Part shown: positions 28,088-36,947 of the stretch, in pieces
How positions within the stretch are numbered: position 1 is the first letter of the stretch
Layout: each line of letters starts with the position of its first letter
DNA from: Acinetobacter larvae
GTDB lineage: Bacteria; Pseudomonadota; Gammaproteobacteria; Pseudomonadales; Moraxellaceae
Direction of reading: 5' to 3'
Length of the DNA: 64,000 nucleotides
Assembly (NCBI RefSeq): GCF_001704115.1
Contig: NZ_CP016895.1
Span: 1,860,001 to 1,924,000 of the forward strand
Notes under the pieces: generated by a model
The model's input: the letters and a program-made list of their open reading frames with translations, nothing else
Databases searched by the model: none
What the model was told of the DNA's origin: nothing
Translations under genes and position numbers: made by a program

Positions 28088-28753
28088 TTATTTAGCCATT
28101 AACCAGCTCAAGCCTACACCCAGCCAAGCAGAATCATGACTATTTTGAATCGGTACACCGAAAGATGTAAATAAGGCGACTTTTTCTGGAATGGCTTGAT
28201 ACTGATACAGCAATTGACTTTGTCGGTGTTGGCTTTCGTTTTGAAAAAACTCTAAAGACAGTTGATGCAATGCATTGAACTGATAATGACTGGCAACAGC
28301 CCAAGTATTCTCATGACCATCTGCAAAACGTTGCTGTCCAATATTGACATCAAATTGCCAGCGCTCAGACGCATACCAAGACAATGGAATATTAAAACGC
28401 CATTGTCTTTCTTGGTCAGTTTGTTTGGGCTGCCATTCCACACTTGCAGCAATCGCAAAATAATCTGTCTGTAAAAAAGGCACTTTGGCTGCAATGGCAT
28501 ATTGCTGTAGATCATCCTCATATGCCACAGGTAAAGCCAACTCTACCCCATGAATTAACTGACATGCAGGGGTTAAATGTGCCGCCCGCTGCTGTTGTTT
28601 ATAAAATGCTTGGTCTAATTCTATTTGGCACTGACCTTGATCGACAATGCCGGCATCATCTGTGTTAAACAAGGGTGCTGAATAGACCACGCCACAGATT
28701 GAAATAACAGCCAGTGCAAAATAAAACGAAACACTTGCGTATAAATAATACAT
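28088..28753 (-). CDS. Exported beta-strand-rich outer-membrane protein
   Basis: The protein has 221 residues from the ATG at 28753, where GGGAGAG is well spaced. It has a signal peptide ending near VVYSA and a mature start APLFNTDDAGIVDQGQCQIE. That start resembles the family of small outer-membrane proteins annotated with the meta-pathway of phenol degradation (TDDAGT...G). The rest alternates polar and aromatic residues as in a beta-barrel. The function is unknown. A candidate small RNA or leader is transcribed toward it from 29022. Confidence 0.6.
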   Translation of the reverse strand: MYYLYASVSFYFALAVISICGVVYSAPLFNTDDAGIVDQGQCQIELDQAFYKQQQRAAHLTPACQLIHGVELALPVAYEDDLQQYAIAAKVPFLQTDYFAIAASVEWQPKQTDQERQWRFNIPLSWYASERWQFDVNIGQQRFADGHENTWAVASHYQFNALHQLSLEFFQNESQHRQSQLLYQYQAIPEKVALFTSFGVPIQNSHDSAWLGVGLSWLMAK

Positions 28754-28892
28754 CCTTACTCTCCCATACAACGTGGTCGCAAAGGACTAAGTGAGATGGA
28801 TCACCATTAAAATTTTGTGCACAACAAAACTGAGCACAGTATTTTAACAGTGCAATCGTTTAGATGAATATGGAAGGAATAACAGACAAATA

Positions 28893-29022
28893 GTGGCGTC
28901 TTATTGCAAGACCACATGACGGAGTTGTAAGCAGTCTGGTTTAATCGGCTAGTATTTGGCGGTTATCACACCGACGCTCACTCGAACAACTTCCCACTTA
29001 GGGTCTCCGCTTACAAATTTGT
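28893..29022 (-). ncRNA. Candidate structured small RNA, perhaps 6S-like
   Basis: A good promoter reads leftward into a segment with long-range pairing. TTGTAAGC near the 5' end pairs with GCTTACAA about 75 nt later, and CCACA pairs with TGTGG outside that. The interior can form a CGGT-TGTGATA-ACCG hairpin. A terminator-like hairpin (GTGGTCTT ... AAGACGCCAC, 28893-28915) is followed by a T-rich tail. The closed-rod shape and patches such as GTAAGCGG, GTGAGC and ATTAAAC recall 6S RNA, but the molecule is shorter than usual, so the family is uncertain. It could be the leader of the outer-membrane gene instead. Confidence 0.45.
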
Positions 29023-29026
29023 GGAC

Positions 29027-29054
29027 ATTATATCGATAAAATCGCAATAGACAA
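29027..29054 (-). promoter_or_regulatory. Sigma70-type promoter for the small RNA candidate
   Basis: Read on the reverse strand, TTGTCT (29049-29054) and a perfect TATAAT (29027-29032) are separated by 16 bp. This is one of the best promoter matches I noticed in the window and no ORF starts close behind it. Confidence 0.6.
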
Positions 29055-29200
29055 TTGTTTTGCGCAAATAATCTGATTAATACTGCGCTCTATAATGATT
29101 GAACACTGAGATTGACCTTAGATTTAAGCTTTAGATTGGTGGCTTAATCAAGTCAGGATAAAGCCACCAGATGTTTTAAGCTAGACTGCTTGTAAATCGG

Positions 29201-29977
29201 TTATGCCGCATTTAAATAGTCTAGAATATATTGCAACACCAATTGTGGCTGCTCTGCATGTAACCAATGCCCAGCATTGGCAATACAGTATAACTGTGCT
29301 TGTGGAAACTGCGCGTAGAGACTTGCTTGAGTGGTTGCAGCCAAATAATCGGAATTTTCACCTCTTAAAAATAACGCCGTTTTGGTCCACGCCGTATTTT
29401 CCTGCCACGCTAGAATCTGAGAATAGTTGGCATAGAGAGCATCTAAATTGAATAACCAACGTCCATTTTGACGATCAAACGATTTCAGTAAAAACTGACA
29501 AACCATCGGTTCGGCAATATATTCAGCCATGATGTGATTAGCCTGTTTACGGTCATGTGGCTGTTGTTGCTGTACTGCAAATAGCCCTTTAAAAATCTGA
29601 TCATGATGATTTTCGGTATAAGCATAGGGTGCCATATCCAATACCACCAATTTTTCTAATCGCTCACCAGCTAGGGCAGCCAATTGCATAGCAATTTTGC
29701 CCCCCATGGAATGCCCGATTGCTGAAAATTTATCGATATTTAAATGCGTCAATGTTTCTAAAATATCCTGTGCCATTAAACGATAATTCATCGCGGCATC
29801 ATGCGCAGATAAACCGTGGTTACGCACATCAACTTGAATGGTATGATATTGCGCTTGTAATGCACGTGCAATTACACCCAAATTACTTAAACTACCAAAA
29901 AGCCCATGAATCAAGACTATGGGGGTGTCAGAACAGGCGTGTTCACTGCGTACCAGCTCATAATTCAATATCATCAT
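29201..29977 (-). CDS. Alpha/beta hydrolase, YbfF-like esterase
   Basis: This 258-residue alpha/beta hydrolase has the oxyanion motif LIHGLFGS (22-29), the nucleophile elbow GHSMGGK, a distal Asp in LRGENSDYL and the catalytic His in NAGHWLHAEQP. The pattern DVRNHGLSAHD and the length match E. coli YbfF, an esterase active on short acyl esters and palmitoyl-CoA in vitro. It is cytoplasmic with no signal peptide. Met1 or Met2 could be the start. It appears monocistronic. Confidence 0.85.
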   Translation of the reverse strand: MMILNYELVRSEHACSDTPIVLIHGLFGSLSNLGVIARALQAQYHTIQVDVRNHGLSAHDAAMNYRLMAQDILETLTHLNIDKFSAIGHSMGGKIAMQLAALAGERLEKLVVLDMAPYAYTENHHDQIFKGLFAVQQQQPHDRKQANHIMAEYIAEPMVCQFLLKSFDRQNGRWLFNLDALYANYSQILAWQENTAWTKTALFLRGENSDYLAATTQASLYAQFPQAQLYCIANAGHWLHAEQPQLVLQYILDYLNAA

Positions 29978-30303
29978 TGCATCCTAAAAATCTGTAGCGA
30001 TTATTGGATGGAAAGTATAGAGCTTGCCTGCTACCTGCTCAAGCGGCATTAGCGCTTCAATATGGGGTGGCAATCTACAGTGTCGCCGTGCTCAAACACG
30101 ATATTCTTGCCCCAAAATAGTTAGAAACCAAAGCATATTTAAAAAAATATTTAAGCCGACAGTAGACCGTTGAAATGTTATATTCAATGAACCCTTAGCT
30201 TTAGATGATGGCCAGATATGAGCGGTGACGATGCCATCAGATCGATTATACATTAGCGCATACTGCTATCTTATAAAATTCATTTTAGTTGTTGAGGATC
30301 GTT
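29978..30303. other. 326-bp divergent intergenic region
   Basis: This region separates the leftward esterase from the rightward cardiolipin synthase and must hold both promoters. I see an A/T-rich AAATATTTAAAAAAATATTT-like dyad around 30140 and nothing coding. Confidence 0.5.
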
Positions 30304-31794
30304 ATGATGGTAACAACATCTACTGCCACACAAAAATCAACTGCGCGATTTGACCATGAGTTTTATTCTGAGGACATACTCGCCAAAATTAAACAACAAC
30401 AAAGTGGTTATCTGGCGATGGATGATGCGTTTTTGAGTATTGCTGCACGCATTTTTATCATCCGGCAAGCCAAGTACTGTTTAGACTTACAATATTATAT
30501 TTGGTCCAATGATTATATTGGCAATTTAATCTTCCATGAGCTACTACAAGCTGCTGACCGCGGGGTACACATCCGTATTTTGATTGATGATCAAAATGGT
30601 CGCCAGCTGGATGCACATTTTCAGGCATTAAAACAACATCCTAAATTTGAAATTAAACTCTACAATCCTTATAAATTCAGAGTTTTTCGATTTATAGATT
30701 ATATTTACCGCGCGGCTAAGATAAATCGCCGTATGCACAATAAACTGATTATTGCCGATGGTTCAATTGCGGTAACTGGCGGACGTAATATCAGCAGTGA
30801 ATATTTTGAAGCCAGTGAGTCCTTTCAGTTTACCGATATGGATATTTTATTTTTAGGCGCTGCCGTAGAACAAGCCAACCAAGTGTTCATCGATTTTTGG
30901 CAACATAAACTCAGTATGCCAGTTGAAAACCTCATTAAGATCCCCTCTCTGGCAGATATACTGGCAAAGTTCCGGATTGGTTTAAAAATATATGACGAAC
31001 AACAAGTGCAAATCGATAAAAAAATCGAGAAGAATCGAAAATATATTGAGGAAACGCTATTTCAACAGCATAAATTAAAATGGGTAAAAGCACATTTTCT
31101 AGCCGATAGCCCAGAAAAAACGTTGGCCAACGCATACGGTGATCAACTGATTGTGCATCAAATTCGCCAGTATATGGGTGTACCCAAGCATCGCTTTGCG
31201 GTAGTCTCTGCTTATTTTGTACCGACGCTTTATGGCGCACATTATTTGGCACAATTGGCGCAGCATCAGATTCAAACACGGGTTTTAACCAATAGTTTAT
31301 TGGCCAATGATGTGGTACTGGTACATGCGTATTATCAAAAATATCGCAAACAACTACTACAAAGTGGAGTAAAACTATATGAGTTTAAACCGTATATTTT
31401 ACGTAAACGGCGTAGTTGGTATGAGGTGGTTACAGGTAATGTAATTCCCGCCAAAGGTAAAAATAAATCCAGTCTACATGCCAAGTTTTTGAGCGTTGAC
31501 GATAAAGCATTTATTGGTTCATTTAATTTCGATCCCCGCTCAGCGCATTTAAATACTGAAGTGGGCTTGTTTATAGAGTCCAAAGATCTAAGCTTACATA
31601 TGCAAGGTATTTTGGATGCTAGTTTAACCAAGGTTGCCTATGCCTTAGTTTTGGATGACAAAGAAAATATAATCTGGCGCGATGATCAAGGTAATGGGCA
31701 GGTTGTGGAGTATAAACATGATCCCCAAAGTAGTCGTTTTGAAAGATTGATGATGTATAGTATTGCTTATCTTCCTTTGGAATGGTTAATGTAG
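30304..31794 (+). CDS. clsC: ClsC-type cardiolipin synthase, phospholipase D family
   Basis: This 496-residue protein has two HKD active sites: HNKLIIADGSIAVTGGRN starting near residue 145, and HAKFLSVDDKAFIGSFNFDPRS starting near 395. Paired HKD motifs, the N-terminal AKYCLDLQYYIW and the absence of N-terminal membrane helices fit the ClsC branch, which joins phosphatidylglycerol and phosphatidylethanolamine to make cardiolipin. GAGG lies 7 nt before the ATG at 30304, while an upstream TTG at 30289 is weaker. No ymdB-like macrodomain partner is adjacent. Confidence 0.85.
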   Translation: MMVTTSTATQKSTARFDHEFYSEDILAKIKQQQSGYLAMDDAFLSIAARIFIIRQAKYCLDLQYYIWSNDYIGNLIFHELLQAADRGVHIRILIDDQNGRQLDAHFQALKQHPKFEIKLYNPYKFRVFRFIDYIYRAAKINRRMHNKLIIADGSIAVTGGRNISSEYFEASESFQFTDMDILFLGAAVEQANQVFIDFWQHKLSMPVENLIKIPSLADILAKFRIGLKIYDEQQVQIDKKIEKNRKYIEETLFQQHKLKWVKAHFLADSPEKTLANAYGDQLIVHQIRQYMGVPKHRFAVVSAYFVPTLYGAHYLAQLAQHQIQTRVLTNSLLANDVVLVHAYYQKYRKQLLQSGVKLYEFKPYILRKRRSWYEVVTGNVIPAKGKNKSSLHAKFLSVDDKAFIGSFNFDPRSAHLNTEVGLFIESKDLSLHMQGILDASLTKVAYALVLDDKENIIWRDDQGNGQVVEYKHDPQSSRFERLMMYSIAYLPLEWLM

Positions 31795-31859
31795 ACAAGC
31801 GCAACCAACACGAAAGATCATTTATTTCACATTGCAATACCGATATAAGGCACGGCATT

Positions 31860-32498
31860 ATGTATATTCCTGATGAGTTTAAAGAAGTAAGAACAGAAGA
31901 AATATTTAAAATAAAGCAAGATTATCCATTGGCGAGTATTATCGCCCATACCTCGCAAGGACTGCTGGCTTGTCATATTCCCCTGATTTGGAAAAATCCG
32001 CAATGTTTGTTAGGTCATATGGCTTTGCTCAATGAAATGAACCATTTGCTCGCAGACCATCAAGAAGTCTTATGCATTTTCCAAGGTGCAAATGCTTATA
32101 TTTCTGCCAATTATTATCCGAGCAAGCAAATCGACCATCAAAAAGTGCCAACATGGAATTATCAAGCAGTCCATGTTTATGGTCGCCTTGTTTTTTTACA
32201 CGATGATAAATCAAAAATTGCAGCACTAGGTCAGTTAACCAAACAACGGGAGCAACGTGCTCATGGCGATCAAGCTTGGAAAATGTCTGATGCCCCCAAA
32301 GATTATCTAGCACAACGCTTAACTGAATTGAGTGTATTTGAAATTACCGTCGACCGCGTATTGGCAAAATCTAAGTTAAGTCAAAATCGAAGCCAGATTG
32401 ACTTTGATAATGTCGTACAAGAATTGCAGCAACGTGGTGAAGATGCACTCGCTGAAAGCATGCTAGCATTGCCCTCACACAATCAAAATGCATCTTGA
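31860..32498 (+). CDS. PaiB-type FMN-binding regulator
   Basis: This 212-residue protein begins MYIPDEFKEVRTEEIFKIKQ, the typical start of the PaiB/FMN-binding split-barrel family, and contains the conserved WNYQAVHVYGRLVFLHD and APKDYLAQ blocks. In Bacillus, PaiB is a repressor of sporulation and protease genes, but Gram-negative members are uncharacterised flavin-binding proteins. AAGG lies 9 nt before the ATG at 31860. The start is 65 bp after the cardiolipin synthase stop, so it could be co-transcribed. Confidence 0.85.
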   Translation: MYIPDEFKEVRTEEIFKIKQDYPLASIIAHTSQGLLACHIPLIWKNPQCLLGHMALLNEMNHLLADHQEVLCIFQGANAYISANYYPSKQIDHQKVPTWNYQAVHVYGRLVFLHDDKSKIAALGQLTKQREQRAHGDQAWKMSDAPKDYLAQRLTELSVFEITVDRVLAKSKLSQNRSQIDFDNVVQELQQRGEDALAESMLALPSHNQNAS

Positions 32499-32573
32499 TG
32501 GTGTGAGGAGAGCACAAGCAATGCGATAGGTTAATCAAGAGACGCATCAATACACGCGTCGCTCTATTACTGT

Positions 32574-35162
32574 CTAGAAAGTATATTTTAGGCTCACTAA
32601 AACATGGCGTGGTGTGCCGTAGACCCCTGAATTATAAAAGCCGACATTGGTAAAATAACGTTTATCAAAAATATTATTAAAATTAACTGCCGCACTGAGC
32701 TGTTGGTTAATTTTATAATCTGCCATTAAATCAACCACAACAAAAGCATTCTGAGTAATATTTTCTAAACGGTCTTTTTTACGGTTATATACCGTTTGCC
32801 ATCCTTTATCTTGCCAACGGATATTGCTACCAATTTTTAGATTTGCCAATATACCAGTCAATTGGTATTGGGTCGAAAGATTAAACTGATGCTCGGGTTC
32901 CCAAGTCGATAGTTTTTCACCATTTTGATCTTTAATCCGTTTATAGGTATATCCAGCTTGCATTTGTAAATTGGGTAAAAGTTCTCCTGATGCTTCTATT
33001 TCTACGCCTTTGGTTTTGGCGTCACTGCCCAACCAAGCATAATCGACTGCTGGATTGCTTGGATTACCATTATAAATAATGTCCTCTATGGCACGATTGG
33101 ATTCATGAATTTCAAAATAAGCGGCACTGGCATTGAATTTATCCCCCCAAGGTTGCAATTTAAAACCGACTTCATAGTTCTTACCTTGGTTCGGCTTTAA
33201 AATGACATTATTGGCTGTTTTATACCAAATATCATATGGCATAAAAATATCACTTAAACTGGCATAGGCAGCCACTTGGTCATTGATATCATAGACCAAT
33301 CCAAAGAATGGAATAAAACGATTATTCTCTTTGACCGTTCCACTCAGACCATCCATTTTATAATTGATATAACGTGTCCCCACTAGCGCTTTGAGCTGAT
33401 CGGTTAAATGTAAGCGAGTGGTGGCATAAGCGCCTATTTGCGTGGTTTTATCTAAGGTATGAGATTTAGGCTCGCCCCAATTTGGCTCAGCAATATCACC
33501 ATCCCAATCCTGATAGCTTGGGAGGCTACTGTCATAATCGTCAAAAGAATACCAATCATCGCCTTTCCATTTTGAATAAGCAGCACTGGCGCCCAATACC
33601 AGATCATGTTGTCGTTCAAATAAATTGAATTTACCTGTGGTATAGAGTTCTAAGGAATCACTGACTGTGCGGCCTTTATATTTAGATGGCCAAATTTCGG
33701 CACTTCCATCCAAATTTGGATAATAACCTTGGATGGTTCCCAAGGGTGCGTCATAACCATTAATTTTATGGTCATATTGCATGGTTACTTGCCAGTCATC
33801 ATTAAACTGATGATGTAGGTTGGCAAATACCGTACGAGTATATTGCTTCCATTTACTCCAATTGGCAGCATTATTAAATTTATAAGATGGATCAGGATTC
33901 CGTTGCCCTTCCTCATTAAATAATGGAAATGAACCGGACCATGTTGATGCTTTGGGTTTATTATCTTGATAGTCTGCGCCAAGCGTCAATAAAGTATTTT
34001 CAGTTAAATCAACCTCAAGGATGCCATAAAAAACCGTACTTTTGCGTTCATAACGGTCCATAAAAGATTCTTTATCTTGACCTGCTGTCACCAAGCGACC
34101 ACGTACAGTTTGTGCGTCATTGAGTGAGCCGCTAATATCAAACATAGCTCGATAGTTATTCCATGACCCTGCACTGAGATTAACTGCACCCTCTACATCT
34201 GCCGTTGGTTTTTTACGAACCAAATTAATGGTCGCCCCCAAAGAACCGACGCCAGTTAATAGGCCTGTTGCACCTTTTAATACTTCAACACGGTCATAAA
34301 TGGCCGAATCACTAAGGGTATTACCTGCTGCATAGCCAACATTACGTGTTGTAGATGGAATACCATCATATTGAAAATTGTTTATGGCAAAGCCACGAGA
34401 ATAATAGCTGGTTCGTTCACTGTCATAGGCTGAAACCGTAATACCTGGCGTATGAGACATGATATCGTCAATATTATTTAACTGATAATCATCAATATGC
34501 TGTCGGCTTATCACGGTAATTGTTTGTGGGGTTTCTTTGGGCGTTAAAGATAACCGTGTTGCTGTGGCAATTTTCCCAGATGTATAGGAAGCACTTCCTT
34601 CAGTAATCTCACCCAACTGGTTGGCTTTCATGACCAATGTCGGCAATACCGTCATCGCTGGATCTGCTGTAGCGGAATCTAGCGCTTGTGTAGTGGTAAT
34701 AGTCGATGCTGACTTGATATTGGGATCAACAATAATCGTCCAAGTTTGATTACTACGTTGCGATAATTTAAAGGGCGTTTGTTGCAGTAATTCTACAAAG
34801 CCTTCTTCAACCGAATAATAGCCATGTAAACCCGCACTATTATAATTTTTGGTCATTTCAGGATTAAAAGATAATGCAACGCCTGACTGTAAGGCAAAAC
34901 TTGATAAGACCTGACCTAAATTACCCGCTGCAACTTGATAATGATGCGCTTGCACAGGTAAATCAGCCGCAATGGTGATGCCGATACTACTGCCCAAAAC
35001 ACTACTCAGCATGATGGACTGTATCGTTCGACTTAAAAGCTTTCGGCTTAAAAGTTTTTTACTCAATACTTTTTTACTCAATATATTGTTGTTCAATATA
35101 TTTGTCTTTAATCTCTTTATACTTAATCTCGTTATGCAATGGCGGTGATGGTCATGACGCAC
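32574..35162 (-). CDS. fecA: TonB-dependent ferric siderophore receptor with STN signalling domain
   Basis: This 862-residue outer-membrane receptor has three parts. An exported N-terminal STN domain (about 70-125, AHHYQVAAGNLGQVLSSFAL) transmits the signal to FecR. A plug domain follows (about 205-320, TPQTITVISRQHIDDYQLNN and YSRGFAINNFQYDGIPS). The last part is a 22-strand barrel ending in the insertion signal LVSLKYTF. It follows fecI and fecR on the same strand, so it is a FecA/FpvA-type transducer. The ligand is not determined (citrate, hydroxamate and others are possible). The signal-sequence region is unusually long and contains four 15-nt repeats, which makes the exact start uncertain. 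Confidence 0.85.
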   Translation of the reverse strand: MRHDHHRHCITRLSIKRLKTNILNNNILSKKVLSKKLLSRKLLSRTIQSIMLSSVLGSSIGITIAADLPVQAHHYQVAAGNLGQVLSSFALQSGVALSFNPEMTKNYNSAGLHGYYSVEEGFVELLQQTPFKLSQRSNQTWTIIVDPNIKSASTITTTQALDSATADPAMTVLPTLVMKANQLGEITEGSASYTSGKIATATRLSLTPKETPQTITVISRQHIDDYQLNNIDDIMSHTPGITVSAYDSERTSYYSRGFAINNFQYDGIPSTTRNVGYAAGNTLSDSAIYDRVEVLKGATGLLTGVGSLGATINLVRKKPTADVEGAVNLSAGSWNNYRAMFDISGSLNDAQTVRGRLVTAGQDKESFMDRYERKSTVFYGILEVDLTENTLLTLGADYQDNKPKASTWSGSFPLFNEEGQRNPDPSYKFNNAANWSKWKQYTRTVFANLHHQFNDDWQVTMQYDHKINGYDAPLGTIQGYYPNLDGSAEIWPSKYKGRTVSDSLELYTTGKFNLFERQHDLVLGASAAYSKWKGDDWYSFDDYDSSLPSYQDWDGDIAEPNWGEPKSHTLDKTTQIGAYATTRLHLTDQLKALVGTRYINYKMDGLSGTVKENNRFIPFFGLVYDINDQVAAYASLSDIFMPYDIWYKTANNVILKPNQGKNYEVGFKLQPWGDKFNASAAYFEIHESNRAIEDIIYNGNPSNPAVDYAWLGSDAKTKGVEIEASGELLPNLQMQAGYTYKRIKDQNGEKLSTWEPEHQFNLSTQYQLTGILANLKIGSNIRWQDKGWQTVYNRKKDRLENITQNAFVVVDLMADYKINQQLSAAVNFNNIFDKRYFTNVGFYNSGVYGTPRHVLVSLKYTF
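35025..35084 (-). repeat. 15-nt in-frame repeat x4 in the receptor signal region
   Basis: Sixty bases encode ILSKK, VLSKK, LLSRK and LLSRT, four related five-codon units rich in basic residues ahead of the hydrophobic core. Because each unit is a multiple of three, unit gain or loss would lengthen the signal region without a frameshift. Confidence 0.8.
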
Positions 35163-35203
35163 TGGAAAGCCCTCTTTAAACAGTCAATAAACAAGCAATG
35201 TGG

Positions 35204-35219
35204 TAACGCAATAGCGTTA
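35204..35219. promoter_or_regulatory. Inverted repeat in the fecR-fecA gap
   Basis: TAACGC-AATA-GCGTTA lies 42 bp upstream of the receptor gene, in the 148-bp gap that should hold the promoter used by the FecI-like sigma factor. It is either an operator or a weak stem-loop. No Fur box is seen here. Confidence 0.35.
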
Positions 35220-35310
35220 TTCATAGTGTTTGCCGCATGAGATGCTAAAAAGTGTCAGCTATTTAAAATTTTTTTGCATTTTAAAATGTTCGCATTGAAA
35301 GATGCGACTT

Positions 35311-36303
35311 TTATTTTTGCTTTGGCTGGGTTTTGGGTGAAATACTAAGCCAATAACCCGCAGCATATTGATCGATCTGCAATGCATAATCCTGCGCCAA
35401 CATTTCTAAAATCTTATCCCGATCATCAATTGGATAGCTCCCTGAAATTTTAATCTGCTCTAGGCGATGATCCAGTTGAATATGCCCAGTATGATAATCT
35501 TGGATACGCTGTATAAACTGTGCCAATGGCATTTCATTCACCATTAAGAAACCACGTCGCCACGCCACCTGTTGTAAGTCTAATGGTTTTTGTGCACTCA
35601 CCTGCTCAGTATTAAACTGCGCTTGTTGGTTGACTTCTAAACGTACAGCCTGAGTCGGATGATGCTGTGGTTGTAATAATACAGCACCCAGTTCAACCGC
35701 CACATCGGTAGCATGTTTATGCTGTGCGACCAGATATTCCGTTCCCAAGGCAATGGCTTGACCTTGCGCCGTACGCACGGAAAACGGTCGTTGTGCTGGA
35801 TCATGTTGGGTTTTAATCCAAATCTCACCTTTTAATAAATGGATTTCACGCTTATTCTGATTATAATTCACATCGATTGCGCTATCGTTATGCAATAAAA
35901 TCTCGCTACCATCGCTTAAATAAATACGTTTTGGTGTTTGTTGTCCATTACGATAATCAGCCAACCAGTGCTGCTGTTGTCCATAATACGATAATCCACC
36001 AAGCGGCAAGAATGCCAAGAGCCATAGATATTTTTTCCAATCCACCTGTGGCTGATCAGTTGCCAATACAGGGAGTACCGCATCGTTCGGGATAAGCTGC
36101 AATTTATCTTGCAAACGTTGTGCATGATTCCACACTTTACGGTGTGTTGCACTTTGCGCCAACCAAGCTTCAAACTGTTGTTGTTCTGCCGCGCTGAGTT
36201 GACCTTGTTGTTGGCACAATAACCAATCTACCGCTTGTTCGAGTATTTCTGCGTGTTGTGGCGCAGCTTCTTGCTTAGAAGCTTGGTGTTTGAATGGGGT
36301 CAT
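35311..36303 (-). CDS. fecR: FecR-type anti-sigma/sensor protein
   Basis: This 330-residue inner-membrane protein has a cytoplasmic N-terminal domain (DUF4880, about 20-65, WLLCQQQGQLSAAEQQQFEA), one membrane helix near 90-108 (WLLAFLPLGGLSYYG), and a periplasmic FecR domain with RIYLSDGSEILLHNDSAID and RPFSVRTAQGQAIALGTEY. It senses the ligand-loaded receptor through the STN domain and controls the sigma factor. Its ATG directly abuts the FecI stop codon (TAA-ATG), indicating translational coupling. Confidence 0.92.
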   Translation of the reverse strand: MTPFKHQASKQEAAPQHAEILEQAVDWLLCQQQGQLSAAEQQQFEAWLAQSATHRKVWNHAQRLQDKLQLIPNDAVLPVLATDQPQVDWKKYLWLLAFLPLGGLSYYGQQQHWLADYRNGQQTPKRIYLSDGSEILLHNDSAIDVNYNQNKREIHLLKGEIWIKTQHDPAQRPFSVRTAQGQAIALGTEYLVAQHKHATDVAVELGAVLLQPQHHPTQAVRLEVNQQAQFNTEQVSAQKPLDLQQVAWRRGFLMVNEMPLAQFIQRIQDYHTGHIQLDHRLEQIKISGSYPIDDRDKILEMLAQDYALQIDQYAAGYWLSISPKTQPKQK

Positions 36304-36813
36304 TTAGCAATCATGATCCATCATCGCAGTTAAACAGTGCAAATAGGCTTTTTTCACATGACGCTTTACAGTGCTTAATGAAAGATTGAGTTTATCCGCA
36401 ATGTCTTGATATTTTAACCCCTCGAGTTGAGCATATAAAAAACTTAAGCGTACTTCATGCGGAAGATCTTCCAATAATAATGAAATTTCGACTAGAGTTT
36501 CTATGATTAAATAATGCTGTTCAGTTGAAGGATGGGTTTGCTCGGAGCGTTCAGCTAAAAGTACAAGATAATTACGTTCAATATGCTTACGCCTAAACCA
36601 ACTGACCATTAAGCCTTTGGCAACTACTGTTAAATAGGCACGGGGTTGTTCAATATGATATTGATGCTCACGAACCATTACTCTTAAAAAAGTATCATGT
36701 GCTAAATCTGCTGCATCTGCTGAGTTACCAAGCCGATGATAGAGCCATTGATAAATCCAAGAATGATGCTCTCGATATAAGTGAGCTACGCCATGTTGAG
36801 ACAAGGAAACCAT
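36304..36813 (-). CDS. fecI: FecI-type ECF sigma factor
   Basis: This 169-residue extracytoplasmic-function sigma factor has region 2 (about 15-80: LYREHHSWIYQWLYHRLGNS, then ADLAHDTFLRVM) and region 4 (about 110-165: LEGLKYQDIADKLNLSLSTV). It should direct RNA polymerase to the receptor promoter when FecR signals. The operon order fecI-fecR-fecA matches the canonical cell-surface signalling unit. A near-perfect Fur box lies 28 bp upstream of the start. Confidence 0.93.
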   Translation of the reverse strand: MVSLSQHGVAHLYREHHSWIYQWLYHRLGNSADAADLAHDTFLRVMVREHQYHIEQPRAYLTVVAKGLMVSWFRRKHIERNYLVLLAERSEQTHPSTEQHYLIIETLVEISLLLEDLPHEVRLSFLYAQLEGLKYQDIADKLNLSLSTVKRHVKKAYLHCLTAMMDHDC

Positions 36814-36840
36814 TGAAATAAAGTATTGGCAATAAATGAA

Positions 36841-36855
36841 TGATAATTATTATCA
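36841..36855 (-). promoter_or_regulatory. Fur box controlling fecI-fecR
   Basis: TGATAATTATTATCA is a perfect 7-1-7 palindrome matching the Fur core GATAATnATTATC. It sits immediately upstream of the fecI start, so iron-loaded Fur should repress the sigma/sensor pair. Confidence 0.85.
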
Positions 36856-36947
36856 ATTTATTGCTACTATATTGCAATCCCCTTTTAATCTTAACTGCAT
36901 GTGAGCTGAAAAATCAGGTCATGCTTTTGCGGTTGCAATGAATCTGC

